In this document: positions 34,719-47,256 of the stretch, one piece after another
Numbering within the stretch: position 1 is the first letter of the stretch
Layout: each line of letters opens with the position of its first letter
Source: Phaeosaccion multiseriatum
Lineage: Eukaryota > Ochrophyta, other classes
DNA length: 64,000 bases
NCBI GenBank assembly: GCA_965112735.1
Contig: OZ218950.1
Location: 6,200,001 to 6,264,000 of the forward strand
Direction: 5' to 3'
Position numbers and translations under genes: made by a program
Notes under the pieces: model-generated
What the model was told of the DNA's origin: nothing
Seen by the model: only the letters and a program-made list of their open reading frames with translations
The model's database searches: none

Positions 34719-36636
34719 TCACACACACACACACACACACACACACATCACACGCACACACACACACACACACACACGCACACACACACAGTATGTCGCA
34801 TCTGGACGCGCTGCTCTCTCTGGCAGAGGTGAGCTCGCGTCCCGGCTACACTCGGCCGTGCTTCCGAGAGAACTGCGAGTCATTCATCCGGCTGTCCAAC
34901 GCACGTCACCCCTGCCTAGAGCAGACCTACTTTGGTGACAGTTTCATCCCCAATGACATGGCCCTGGGCAAGGCGCCCGCTGGCCTGTCGTCGCAGCTGC
35001 CGCAGGGCATCGGCAAGGGCAGCGGAGAGGCAGGAGGGGAGGAGGGAGGAGAGGAAGGGGGTGCTCCTTGTCCTCCTCCTCGCATGCTGCTCCTTAGTGG
35101 TCCCAACATGGGAGGCAAGAGCACTCTGCTGCGGCAGACGTGTCTGGTGGCCATTCTCGCACAGGTGCGGATAGGATGGGTGGGGTAGGATATAGGGTAA
35201 GGTAGGGTGGGGTAGGGTATAGGGTAAGGTAGGATATGGGGTAAGGTAGGGTAGGGTAGGGTGGGGTAGGGTAGGGTGGGGTAGGACATAAGGTAAGGTA
35301 AGGAAGGGTAGGGTAGGATATAGGGTAAGGTAGGGTAGGGTAGAGTAGGGTGGGGTAGGGTAGGGCGGGGTAGGATAGGGTAAGGTATAGTAGGGTAGGA
35401 TATAGGGTAAGGTAGGGTAGGGTAGGGTAGGGTGGGGTAGGATATAGGGTAAGGTAGGGTAGGGTAGGGTAGGGTAGGGTGAGGTAGGATATAGGGTAGG
35501 GTAGGGTAGGGTAGGGTGGGGTAGGATACAGGGTAGGGTAGGATAGGGTAGGGTAGGGTGGGGTAGGATATAGGGTAAGGTAGGGTAGGGTAGGGTAGGG
35601 TAGGGTGGGGTAGGATATAGGGTAAGGTAAGGTAGGGTAGGGTAGGGTAGGGTAGGGTGGGGTAGGACAGCAGAGGAAAGAGAGGTCAACGCAGGGCAAA
35701 CCCCAGGTGTGTGCGTGCGTGCATGCGTGCGTGCGTGCGTGTCTAGTCTGTCCCTTTTCTTCTCACGCACCCGCCGACTTCCATCCGTATATCCGCCACC
35801 ACCATCACCACCACCACCACACAAACGCGAAACCCAAACCCGACCCCCCGATAACAGTTGGGCTGCTTCGTCCCTGCGGACTCCGCCGTAATGACGCCCT
35901 TCGATCGCATCTTCACTCGCGTGGGGGCGTCGGATCGAATCCTGGCGGGGCAGTCTACCTTCTTTGTGGAGCTTGCTGAAACCGCCAACATTATCCATCA
36001 CGCTACAAGGAGGAGCCTCGTCATTCTCGACGAGCTCGGCAGAGGTGAGTGGTTTCAGCAACAGTACACACGCCAAGCGATTCTTGTCAAGCAGTCGTTG
36101 TCAAGCAGTGGTCAGTTGTGTCCATTGGAAGTGCAAGTTGAAGGTTTGCGTTGTCTGTCAGTCTCGAGCTTCAGAGCGAGGTGAAGAATGAACCCCCTAC
36201 CCGCCCCGCACCCACAATCCACTGCCATCCATTGCCATCCGTTGCCATCCACTGCCATCCCCTCTTTGTCTACAGGCACGAGTACCTTCGACGGCACAGC
36301 CATCGCCCACGCCGTGGTCAAGTACCTGGTGTCCGACGCTCGCTGCTTGGGCCTCTTCGCTACCCACTACCACTCGCTCATTGAGGAGTGGAGCCATCAT
36401 CCGGAGGTGGCATTGGGTCACATGGACTGCCTGGTAGAGGGAGAGGGGTCGGAGCAGCTCATCACATTCTTGTACAAGCTCGCGAGCGGGTCGTGCCCAA
36501 AGAGCTTTGGTATCAATGTGGCCAGGCTGGCGAAGCTTCCCGAGCAGGTGAGGGGGAGGAGGGGGGGGGGGGGGCGCGCGGGGGCGGGGGGGGGGGGAGC
36601 TTACAGAATCACATATACGCACACACAAACACGCAT

Positions 36637-36694
<58 letters not shown>

Positions 36695-37090
36695 ACTCAC
36701 CTGTGTGTGTGCCCACCCGACTCCCCACCCAATCAACCACCCTCCCCTCCCCTCCCCTCCCCACCCCCCCGTTAGGTGATTACGAAGGCGGCGACAACAA
36801 GCCACAAGTTTCAGGAGGACCTCATGGAGCAGCGCAAGCGGCACACACAGATGGCGAACAAGGCGCAGCAGTTGGTGGTACAGCAGGAGAAGGAGGAGGA
36901 GGGGGCGCATGGACCTCCTTCCGACGAGGCTGCACCTTCATCATTCACAACTGGTGATGATGAGGCGACAGACAACAAGACGCTGCTTGCTCTCGAGATG
37001 TTGCGGACGTTGGAGGAGGCGGAAGAGGACGGGGAGGAGGAGAAGAGCGGAGAGAAGCTCATTGAGCTATTGGGCAGGATGCCGGCGTAG
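26868..37090 (+). CDS. MSH6: DNA mismatch repair protein MSH6 (MutS homologue 6)
   Basis: Seventeen exons join in frame to 1,590 residues: 26868-27149, 27728-27921, 28691-29065, 29235-29582, 29947-30028, 30179-30322, 30620-30706, 30956-31300, 31526-32404, 32891-33121, 33412-33829, 34130-34370, 34792-35164, 35858-36044, 36276-36547, 36776-37090, with the sixth to seventh joined at VDK|GYRV. The N-terminal PCNA-binding motif is QATLFSFF (18-25). The mismatch-contacting Phe-X-Glu is in VGKFYELY (F431, E433). The ATPase has Walker A GPNMGGKS (about 1312-1319), then [14 protein letters not shown], Walker B LVILDE (about 1387-1392) and [15 protein letters not shown]6 pairs with MSH2 to recognise base mismatches and small loops in the nucleus. 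It is longer than usual (plant MSH6 about 1,320) because of acidic and low-complexity inserts in the linker, clamp and core. No PWWP or Tudor domain is evident. Confidence 0.95.
28690..28690 (+). other. MSH6 acidic linker exon begins next base
   Basis: The exon 28691-29065 encodes a run of [23 protein letters not shown] and [10 protein letters not shown] residues followed by [11 protein letters not shown]. It is a disordered acidic/basic linker between the PCNA-binding tail and the mismatch-binding domain. Confidence 0.5.
34398..34790 (+). repeat. (GT)n and (CA)n tracts in MSH6 intron 13
   Basis: (GT)n with TGAG interruptions at about 34398-34560 and (CA)n at about 34684-34790, ending directly at the acceptor of the next exon. 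The two tracts are complementary and could pair in the pre-mRNA. Confidence 0.85.
35165..35680 (+). repeat. (TAGGG)n-like G-rich array in MSH6 intron 14
   Basis: About 500 bp built from GGGTA pentamers, periodically broken by GGTAGGATATAGGGTAAG. The higher-order period is roughly 50-70 bp. The G-rich strand is the transcribed sense strand. Confidence 0.9.
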
Positions 37091-37994
37091 TATGTCAAGA
37101 AAAGATACGGGACGTACAACCAACACGTGTGGGTACGGGGTACACTTCGTCCTCGGGATGGCACTGGATGGCAGTGGATGGGAGTGGATGGTTCGCCCCC
37201 CCCCACCCCCCCCCCCACACACACACACCATATTTTGCACATTGTGAGTGAGTGTGTTTTGATGCTCTCTTGGAGAGCCTGCAGGAGAGCTCAGGAGAGG
37301 AAAGTGCAAGGTGGGGTTGGACCGACTTGTTAGAAGGCACCCAAGGGCAGCCGCCAGTGCAGCCACCAGTGGGCGGTGAGAGCGGGGCCCGCAGGAGGGA
37401 GAAAGATATATAACTCTCATCTTACGTAACATGTACACCTGGCATATGGGCGTATGGGTGAGGACTGATACGATACGTAATGATAAGTAATGACAATTGG
37501 AGGGCGAGCATTTAATGACAAGAGCAAAATTGAACATTTTTTTTTCGTCTTCTCCCCCCCAGACGTGTTGATGTCTCCATCCCTTGACGTCTTAGGCGTG
37601 TGTGTGTGTTTGTGTGTGTGCGTGTGTGTGTTTGTGTGTGTGTGTATGTGTGTGTATGAGTGTGTGTGTATGTGTGTGTGTGTGTCTCTGTGTGTGTATG
37701 TGTGTGTATGAGTGTGTATGTGTGTGTGTGCGTGTGTGTGTGTATGTGTGTGTATGTGTATGAGTGTGTATGAGTGTGTGTGCGTGTGTGTGTATGAGTT
37801 TGTGTATGAGTGTGTGTATGAGTGTGTGTGTGTGTGTGTGTGCGTGTGTGTGTGTGTGTCTGCGTGTGTGGATGTATGTGTGTTTGCATTGCGCTTAGCT
37901 GGCCTTGGCGCTCGCATCAATGGGCGGTGGGCGTATCTAGCAAGCAACCCTCCTCCTCGTCATTGCTCATCACGCCCACATGGCAAGCCTTCCA
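37091..37994. other. Convergent spacer between MSH6 and the C2/FKBP-like gene
   Basis: Holds the 3' ends of both genes. Contains a short block of GGCAGTGGATGG repeats (37160-37190) and a long (GT)n/TATG tract at about 37594-37880. No gene seen. Confidence 0.55.
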
Positions 37995-40900
37995 TTAACC
38001 ACCCATCCCCTCTCTCTCATGATCTCCTGATGGCCCACTGCCATCAGCGACCATCTGCTCCAGCAGCCCCTCATCCTCATCCTCCTCTCTCTCTTCCTTG
38101 GCTCTCTTCCGCGCCGCCACAACTTCAGCGTGCAGCTCCACTGCGTTCTTTCGCTCCTGCGCGCGACGAAAGGCGTCCCCAGCTCCTCCCCCGTCCCCTC
38201 TCCTCCCTCCTTTCGCTCCTTCTCCTCCTCCTCCTTCTCTTCCTCCTTCTCCTCCTTCTCCTCCTCCTCCTCCTCCTCCTCCTCCTCCTCCTCCTCCTCC
38301 TCCTCCTCCTCCCTGTTCGGCTGCTAAACTATCCCCCACCCCTGCCTCCTGTACATCTCTCGTTTCTGCGTCTCCCTCTTCTTTCCCTTCGTGTTCATCC
38401 CCTTCTCCGTTCTGTCCATCCCCCTCGTACCCCTCCCCCCCCCCCTCCTCCTCCTCCTCGTCGTCGTAATGTTCCTCCTCCTCGTCCTCCTCCCCCTCCT
38501 CATCCTCCTCATCATCATCGTCATGACGGTCCTCATCGTAAGCAGTGTACTCCATACCATCCCCCGCCTCCTCGCCCCCCTCCCCTCCCTCCTCCTCTGC
38601 CTCCTCCTCCTCCTCCTCCTCCTGGGGCCACGACCACCCCCAACAATCTGCAGCAGGGTTCCTCCCGGGAAAGTCAGTGAGCCCTTTAAAGTCGAGTCTC
38701 CCCCGTCGGACCCCCGCAAGAAAGTTCCACAGATTCTTCCCCGCCGTGAAAGTGTGAAACGCCACATCGGCTCTGAGAGGGAGGGCGGGGAGGGATGGAT
38801 GGATGGAGGGAGGGAGGGAGGGAGGGAGGGAGGGAACGGCGGCGCCTTGGTCAGTATCTTCTCAGAGAGAGAGAGTGGTAAAGAGAGAGAGAATGGCAAT
38901 GATGGAGATAGAGAGGGAGAGAAAAAGGAAGAGAGAGGAGGCGAGAGAGAGAGAGGAAGAGAGAGGGAGGGAGAGGGGGAGACAGAGAGAGAGACGGAGA
39001 GAGAGAGAAAGAGAGGAGGGAGAGAGGGAGAGACGGAGAGAGGGAGGGAGAGGGGGAGACAGAGAGAGACAGGAAGAGGGAGAGACAGAGAGAGAGAGAG
39101 AAAGAGAGGAGGGAGAGAGGGAGGGACGGAGGGAGGGGGGGAGGGAGAGGGAGAGACAGAGAGGGGGACAGAGAGGGAGAGATGTGCTGTGGAGCATGTA
39201 CAGTGAGAGCCTTCTCGACTTGGACGCCCCCAGCTTTGTCAAGTGGGGCCAAGAGTGGCGTGTTCAGGCCTACACTCGAGAAGGGCTGCGACTGCCCTCC
39301 CTCCCTCCCTCCCTCCCTCCCTCCCTCCCTCCCTCCCTCCCTCCCTCCCTCCCTCCCTCCCTCCCTCCCTCCCTCCCTCCCTCCCTCCCTCCCTCCCTCC
39401 CTCCCTCCCTCCCTCCCTCCCTCCCTCCCTCCCTCCTTCCCTCCCTCCTTCCCTCCCTCCCTCCCTCCCTCCCTCCCTCCCTCCCTCCCTCCCTCCCTCC
39501 CTCCCTCCCTCCCTCTCCTCCCTCCCACACCCCCAGCCCCAAACCCTCACTCACTCACTCACACATACACTCACTCACTCACTCACTCCCTCACTCACTC
39601 ACTCACACATACACTCACTCACTCACTCACTCACACATACACTCACTCACTCACTCACTCACTCACTCACTCACACATACACTCACTCACTCACTCACTC
39701 ACTCACTCCCTCACTCACTCACTCACACATACACTCACTCACTCACTCACTCACTCACTCACACATACACTCACTCACTCACTCACTCACTCACTCACTC
39801 ACTCACTCACTGACTTACTCGCTCACTCACTCACTCACCACCGCACTCACTGATTCACTCACGCACTCACCCTCTGTCCTTGATGCCCTTCTTGAAGAGG
39901 AACCACGCCGACCCCTCCTTGCCAATGCTCAACAGCTTGACGTCGAACCTCAGCGGTGAGTAAGGAGGGCATTCGAAGCTCGCGTACACCTCTCCAAAGC
40001 CGCAGTCCGGCCGCACAAACACCAACGCCCGCTCCCCCATACTCATATGACTCACCGCTACATCCAATCCGCGCACCACTGCCCCGCGCGTATGGTACAG
40101 AAACCTCAACTTCAAGTGTCCCTTCACCGTCGTGGAGCCGCTCTCCTCGGCGGGAAGTTCCATCTTTAGGTGGTGTAAATGTGCCCCTTGGAAGGCAAGG
40201 CCCTTCATGCGAGAAGCGAACCCCCCTGCCCCGAGATGCTTGCCTCTGACTCTGTCCATCACGTGCTTGGCTCCTCGGACCACTCGGTGCCCCCACACAT
40301 GCAAGAAGCGAGCGAGCTGCTGCTGTAGTCCCCCTCCTTCTCCCCCTCCTCCTCCTCCTCCTCCTCCTCCTCCCTGACCCTCGTCGCTCTGCACCTCCAA
40401 GCGGGGAATCATATGAGTGGGTACCCAATACGTTTTGATTTGTGCGAGCCGCTCCTTCTCCGCCTTCTCTGCCTCTTCCTTCCTCCCCACCACCCCCGAC
40501 AAGCCGCGCGAAGCAAATGATGAGAGGGTACGCCCAAGGCCCACCGAAGTCCGACTTCGCCCACTGTCTCGTCCTCCTCCCCACGCGGTCTCTTTCTCCT
40601 TCTTCTCCTCCTCCTGGTGGCGGTGGTGGTGGTGGTGGTGGTGATGGTGATGGTGATGGTGGGAGCCCGTCTTGCCGCTCCCTCCCCTCTCCCCTCCCTG
40701 CTCTCCATCCTGTCCCTGCTCTCCCCCCTCTCCATTCTCTCCCTCATCTCCCTCCTCCTTCTCCTCCTCCTCCTCCTCCTCCTCCTCCTCCTCTAACGCA
40801 CTCAGCTCCTGCTCACTGCCGCTACCGCTACCTGCGCTACTCCTGGACACTGTCCCGCTGTCGCTCTCGTCGTCACCAGCATCCTCCGTATCGCCAACTC

Positions 40901-42552
40901 CTTCTCCTCCGTCACGCTCGTCTTCAAAGCGAATATGGATGCCTCTCTTCTCGTCATACCCCAGTACAACGGCAATGCGGTGGTGTACCACCAACGGCTG
41001 CTGCTGTGACTCGCTTCTGTCGTCGGAGTCCTCACTACTGATGGAATTGGTGTTCTCGTCCTCCTCCTCTTCCCTCCGCTCTCCTCCTCCACCCTTCTCT
41101 TCGTCGTCTTTGCTACTCCGGAGCTCGCTCCTCTCTTGACTGGGGAGCAAAGCCTTATGGACCTCCTCCCCTTCCTCTCCATTCTCTTCCTTGCCTGTCT
41201 TCTTCTTCCCCCCCTCCTCCTCCTCCTCCTCCTCCTCCTCCTCCTCCTCCTCCTCCTCCTCCTCCTCCTCTTCCTCCTCCTCCTCCTCCTCCTCCTCCTC
41301 CTCCTCCTTCTGCTCCTCCTCCTGCATATATCGCACCCCTTCCTCCTCGTCCACACGCACCCTCCATCCCGCGGGTACCTCCACCTTCACCTGGCTCACC
41401 ACCTCCCCCGCCTCATCATTGATTCTCTCCACCTCCTCCAACCTCTTGGCCAGCTCTAATATAGCCTCGAGATCGGCCTCCTGCAAGCTCCTTGCATTAC
41501 CCTCTCGCTCCTTGGCAAGCCTTTCTTCCTCCATGATTCGATAAAGCTCCTCACCACTCAGCTCCACCTGACCAAGACTGTCGTGGGCGCCTGTGGGGTA
41601 GGTGGGTGGGTGCGTGCGTGCGTGTGTGCGTGCGTGCGTGCGTGCGTACGGGTGGACGGGCGGGCGTGCGGGTGGGCATGATTGGGTGGTTGGGTGGAGG
41701 GGAAGGTAGGAGAAGTGTGTTAGTCGATAGATGGAGGCGTATGGGAGGGGGTGGACGACTCAGCTGCGGCCGATCGATGCATTGGATGGCGGATGGATGG
41801 ATTGGAGCAGTCAGGGAACGAACGGACGCTTTGATCTTTCTCGTTTCTCTTCCTCTCGCCTCTCCATCATCCCTATATCGGAAAGCGGCAGTCCATCCTA
41901 TCGATGGAGCGCCGTACGTAAGGACGTTACGTAAGTACTCACTCCAAGTGTCGTAGTCAAAGCACTCAATGAGCAGCGTCCCTCCCAAGAGGTGCGATAA
42001 GTCATCAATATCGTCTTCGTCCTCTTCGCTCGCCAAGTTGAGCGAGGAGGCGCCTCCCTTTCCTGTCTGCCCCTTCTCGAGCTGATCCACAGCGTCGTCG
42101 TCGTCGACCTCCTCCTCGTCCTCCTCCTCGTCCTCCTCCTCTTCTCCTCCTCCTCCTCCTTCTTCTTCTTCTTCTTCTTCGTCTTCGTCTTCTTCGTCTT
42201 CTTCGTCCCCTTGTTCCTCTTCCTCTTCCTTGGCTCCTGCCGCCTTTCCCTTCTCCTCGTCTTCCTCCTCCTCCTGCTCCCCCTTATCTTCACCATTGCC
42301 GCTCTTTGTCTTCGTCTTTATCTTGGCCTTTGTCTTTTCTTTCTCCTTCTTCTTCTCTTTCTTCTTCTTCTTGTTCCTCTGCTTCTTGTTTCGCTTGTCC
42401 TCCAGCATCTGCTCTCTCTTGTCGATGTCCTGCTGTCGCTCCAACGGAATGACAAAATACTCGTCGAACTCAGGATTAAGTGTGTCGTCCCACATTTGCG
42501 TCTGGCCGATCTGTCGGGTGCGATAGAGGGAAAGGTGAGGGTGAGCCAGCAC

Positions 42553-42633
<81 letters not shown>

Positions 42634-42718
42634 ACATATTCACACATATAAGAAAGTGACTGCACAGGGGTTTGATCAGTCAGCATCTCTGCCTCTGCGT
42701 CTCTCTCCGCATCCCTCC

Positions 42719-42762
<44 letters not shown>

Positions 42763-45434
42763 CTTCTTACCCCTCCAGTAGAGTTTGCAATAGGGATCGG
42801 ACAGACCGACGGGGTCGGCATTGGGGAGGGACTCGGCTTTAACGAGGTGGAGGTGGAGGCTCACTCTTCTCGACTTTGTGTGTCTGTGCAGCGATAGACG
42901 CACTGAGAAGATGCCTGTGCATTGTTTGGGCTGGAGGCTGGCGTTGAGCTGTGGATGGCAGTAGATGGGAGACGGGGGGGGGGGGGGGAGGGGGGTGGAT
43001 GGCAGTGGAAGGGAGAGGTAGAGGTGAGATGGAGAGATGTAGAGGATTGGGAAGGAGACACGGAAGGAGGGGGGGGGAGGAGAGAGACAAGAGGGAAAAG
43101 AGACGTGAGAGAGGCTGCTTGAACGCAAGTGCGGTACATACATGTTTGCCTCAGGACATGGTGCTCCGCTGCCGCCGTCGCCAGCAACAGCAGCGACAAA
43201 GAACGGCTGGGTTGCAGTGGATGGCCGTGGATAGAGCATGCATTGCACACACCCACGCACCCACCCACCCTCAGTCCTGACACCCACCCACCCTCTGCCC
43301 TGACCCCCATCGACCTTCTGTCCTGACACCCACCCACTCTCTGTCCTGACACCCACCCACTCTCTGTCCTGACATCCACCCACCCTCTGTCCTGACACCC
43401 ACCCACCCTCTGTCCTGACACCCACCCACCCTCTGTCCTGACACCCACCCACCCTCTGTCCTGACATCCACCCACCCTCTATCCTGACACCCACCCACCC
43501 TCTGTCCTGACACCCACCCACCCTCTATCCTGACACCCACGCACCCTCTGTCCTGACACCCACCCACCCTCTGTCCTGACACCCATACAGCCACCCTCTG
43601 ACCTGACACCCTTCCTCCCTCTGACCTGACACCCACCTCCTTGCCGTTGGTTGCATTGCCCTTCCGGGCGATGTCGACGAGGTCCATATCCGAGAATCGT
43701 ACCTTCGCAGCGAAGGGCGAAGGTGAGGGATAGAGAGCACAGAGAGAGAGAGAGAAAGAGCAGAGAGAGAGAGCAGAGAGAGAGAGCAGAGAGAGCAGAG
43801 AGAGAGAAAGGGAGGGAGAGATAGAGGGAAAGGAAGAGAGAGCAAGAGAGAGAGAGAGAGAGAGAGCAGAGAGAGAGAGGGGGGGGGGGGAGGGGGGGGG
43901 ATGGAACCCGGTCCGACAGACATCAGAAGAAAGTCCTACAGAATCGTGCGCGGGGCGGAGGGGGGGGCTTCTGCCGCTCCTCCTTCCGGTGGCCCTCGTG
44001 AAAACCGGGTGTGTTATGTGTGTTGCCTCTCGTCTTACCTGTCCCATGAAGTCGTTCTTGGAGACGCGATCCCAGTCAAAGACATCGACTCGGAGCCTCG
44101 GTAGCAGGGCGTCCGCGTGGAAGTATGGGCTCCTTTCCTCGTCCTGCATGGTCTCCACGAAGGCCTGACGAGATGATGGCAGCGAGCGAGCAAGAGAGAG
44201 TCAGAGGTCAGATGCCTGCCGTTGCGGATAGACGGATGTTGGTCATCCGCTGCAGCAATTCACAGAGGACGTGCTCATTAACAGGACCGGTTCCTTCAAT
44301 CTCCTCTCAACTCCCCGGTCCGCCCCCCCTCCTCCACCCCCCCTCCCACCTCCCCTTCCACCTCCACCCCCCCAACCCTCCCGTCCTTCTCTCCCAGCTC
44401 CGCACCTGCGTGACTGGCAGGACGAAGGTCTGATTGTGCCAAACGGGATTGAGCGTCATGTGTTTGATAGGGGTGGCGCCCACCATCTTGTGGTCCCAAA
44501 ACACAACGCAGTAGGGGTCGCTGTAGCCCATGGCGTCCAGCGAGGCCAATTTCTCCGCCCCTAGGATCTGCATGTGCAGGGAGGGTCCACTACAGCCGCT
44601 TTGAAACATGAAGGTGCCACCTCTACTCGCGCATTGGACTGTGGTGTCCTCCAGTGGCTCCGTCTGCGTCACACCCGGCTCGTTTCCGGCCCACATGCTG
44701 TACCTGACAGACACCCAGTCATGCACCTTGGGGTACGTTAGGTTGTTCCCCTCTTCGACGGTCTGGATGAGGACCGGGTCCCCGACTGCGATGACTTTGG
44801 GCTTGTGGCCATGCTTCCCTCGCTTCTTGGCGTGGTACGAGTAGAAGCAAGCGCAGCAGTAGCCCCGCGGTGGTCGGCCTGGTTTGCTGCACTCCAGACA
44901 CACGAAAAAGGCAGGCTCTATATGATGCCTCCTCTTTTGCTTGCAGTTCCAGCACATTGTAACACCCGTTCTACCCCGTTCACCCTCCCGCCCCCTGCCC
45001 GCCCCTCGTTGCTCAGTCTTCGTTCGCTGTTTTGTCGTCAAGGCCTGGTCGAGAACTGAGTACGACTTGTCCCACAACCCCCCTGAGCCTGCCGACCAAG
45101 GCCGCCTGGACGTTGCCGTTGCGTCCAATCGTCGTATTCTGCTCGTAGCCGGGCTGAAGGTGTCTTTGAACTGCTGGTGCTCGTCCAACAAACTCTGCTT
45201 CCCCCCTTCCTTGAACGTTCTTTGCCGCCTGGTCTCCTGCCTCTGTAGCGTCCCTGAGAGAGAGAAGAGTGTGGCAGTCGCCCTGGGCTTAGGACATGTC
45301 TTCCCTTCTGGCACTCGAGCATCGGTACTGTCGTCATCTTCGCTGAACGTCGCATCATTGCCATTGTTGTATTGCTCGAGCTCCACGAACTCGAGTTGGT
45401 CTTTGAGCGACCGAAAGCGCAACGGCTCGATCAT
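37995..45434 (-). CDS. Double C2-domain protein with Cys-rich finger and FKBP-like domain
   Basis: Seven exons join in frame to 1,490 residues: 44406-45434, 44039-44164, 43637-43702, 42763-42948, 41943-42510, 39871-41590, 37995-38772. Residues 161-201 form a Cys-rich finger (CxxC, CxxC, CCxC, H). The first C2 domain, about 285-420, has LASLDAMGYSDPYCVVFW, LNPVWHNQTFVLPV and DVFDWDRVSKNDFMG. The second has LPNADPVGLSDPYCKLYW and LNPEFDEYFVIPL, is interrupted by a Lys- then Glu-rich insert, and resumes at LLIECFDYDTWSAHDSLGQVEL. Both keep Ca-binding-type Asp residues. Residues about 1147-1214 resemble an FKBP peptidyl-prolyl isomerase fold (SHMSMGERALVFVRP, GFGEVYASFECPPYSPLRFD, VKLLSI). The tail is acidic and Gly-rich. 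A membrane-docking, calcium-responsive scaffold is inference. Confidence 0.68.
39183..39866 (+). repeat. (CCCT)n and (CACT)n arrays in the last intron of the C2 gene
   Basis: (CCCT)n at about 39295-39515 is followed by (CACT)n with CACACATA interruptions at about 39545-39866, ending at the donor of exon 6. The preceding 39183-39293 is non-repetitive. Confidence 0.9.
43262..43630 (-). repeat. 23-bp minisatellite in intron 3 of the C2 gene
   Basis: About 15 copies of CTGACACCCACCCACCCTCTGTC (given as the plus strand), beginning right after the donor of exon 3. Because 23 is not a multiple of three, all frames stay open for long stretches, producing false open frames. Confidence 0.9.
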
Positions 45435-45683
45435 TGTTCAAACCCCGCGTCCCCTGCTCAGGACTTGGGTTTGTGTCACCAGCCCGGCCCTCATCAGAGG
45501 AGATTACCCTACGCTGGTGAGCGAATCTCCGCTCTACCGCTCCCTTCTCCTTAAAAAAAAATTATGTAACTGTATGTGTCACAGAACCGGCTGATTCCAA
45601 CACGCGAAGAGAGAGGATATATCAAGAAGAGAAGGGAAAGTACCGATTAGCGCAGCGCTGATGTAGTACACATATCAGGAGCC
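45435..45683. promoter_or_regulatory. Divergent 249-bp promoter region, C2 gene and secreted-protein gene
   Basis: Start codons of the two genes are 249 bp apart and face away from each other. An A-tract is present at about 45553-45562. No further motif is certain. Confidence 0.45.
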
Positions 45684-46340
45684 ATGGCAACCTACATGAA
45701 GCTTGCCGCGCTTCTGTTCCTTTTGTTTGGCTCTCTGCTGGGATTCGTGGGAGCCGCGTCCGTGAATTCAGCAGAGGTGTCAGCCAGGACTTGTTCCTAT
45801 CGATCGCAGTGTGCAGCGGAGTTGGCTGCGGGCGGTGGGACCAAGGCGGCGTCGGCAGCAGCAGGGACGAGCATATTGCACTACGTTGGGGATGTCTCCA
45901 ACGTCCTTGAAGGCCTCGTCCCTGAGAATGTGCGCAATGTGCGTGTGCAGGCGGACTCCCTGTTTGTGGCCTTCCTGGTGAGTAATGCGGTGCAAACGAA
46001 TAAAAGTCCTACAAACGGAGGCCGCAAACACACACAATGAAGAGAATGCAGAGGGTATTCCGAGTTTCTGACCGCCGAGCAAGTAAAAAAAAGGGGTGGG
46101 GTCCTCCACCCCTGCCTCACTCTCTCTCCATCCCACTCCATCGCAGGGGGGGTCTCCCTTCACGCTGGATTCTTTGGGCGAGATGGTGACTGTAAACGGA
46201 GTGGCCTACGCACGGAGCTCCGACGCCTCCAGCCCCGACTACTACCAGCTGGTACAGGGAACATCCTTCGTGACCACGGGCTGCCTCATTATACCAAAGG
46301 TCGGCCGGCCTTTGATGCTTGCGGGTTGGGCTGTGTGTGT

Positions 46341-46391
<51 letters not shown>

Positions 46392-47160
46392 GTATGCATC
46401 TTTTACTCAGGCTTTCCCACTTGATACACCCTCTCCTCTCAGGACACGCCTCCGAACCTCCACTGGCGAAAGGACCCCCAAAGCACCAGCAGCGATACAT
46501 CGAGTGATGCAGCAGTTGGTGATACATCAGATGATGCTGGCCTGACCCGTCCTCCCATGCTGTGGGACGATTTTTGTCTCGAGGCCGTCCAGCGGGCCGA
46601 CACCGCCGTCGCGTGAGTGCATGAGGACCTGGGTGGGACCTCGGACAGGAGGGGCGGGCGCATGTATTTCCTCCTTCCATCCTCCTCTGACACGCCTTGG
46701 CGGGGGTCCTCATTCATTCATTCGCTCACTCACCTCACCTCACCTCACCTGACGGGCAAGTGTCTAAGGGGAAGGCCCCCATCTTTCATCTTGCCCACTC
46801 ACCTTTCTTCTCTCTCCCCTCTTTGTCCCTTCTCTCCCACCCGTTTGTCCACCCGCTCTTGTTGCAGCTACGCGGGCTTCGTGGAGTTCGAGAGCCTTCG
46901 GGTGAGCAAGGTGTAACGGCACTTGTAACGGCACATGTTACTGCACATGTACAGGCAGCAGGCGTTGTCTTCACCTCCCTCCTCCCTCCAGGCAGCAGTG
47001 CGTTGTCTTCACCTCCCTCCTCCCTCCATAGACTCTCTCCCAGACGCGCCAAGCATGAGGCAGCAATTCCCTCCCTTAGTGCACCCATCCTCACGCCTTG
47101 TCCCTGCCGCCGCCATGGCCCAATACCCCAACCCCCAACCCTACACGCACACACACACAT

Positions 47161-47256
<96 letters not shown>

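Noticed and set aside
40185-40600. Plus-strand Ser/Pro-rich frames opposite the C2 gene as separate genes
   Set aside because: They are shadows of Glu- and His-rich coding repeats on the minus strand. No domain or start context supports them.
42676-43640. Open frame with repeated GWVGVRTEGGWVSGQ on the minus strand
   Set aside because: This is the 23-bp intronic minisatellite read through all frames. The neighbouring C2 exons join in frame without it.
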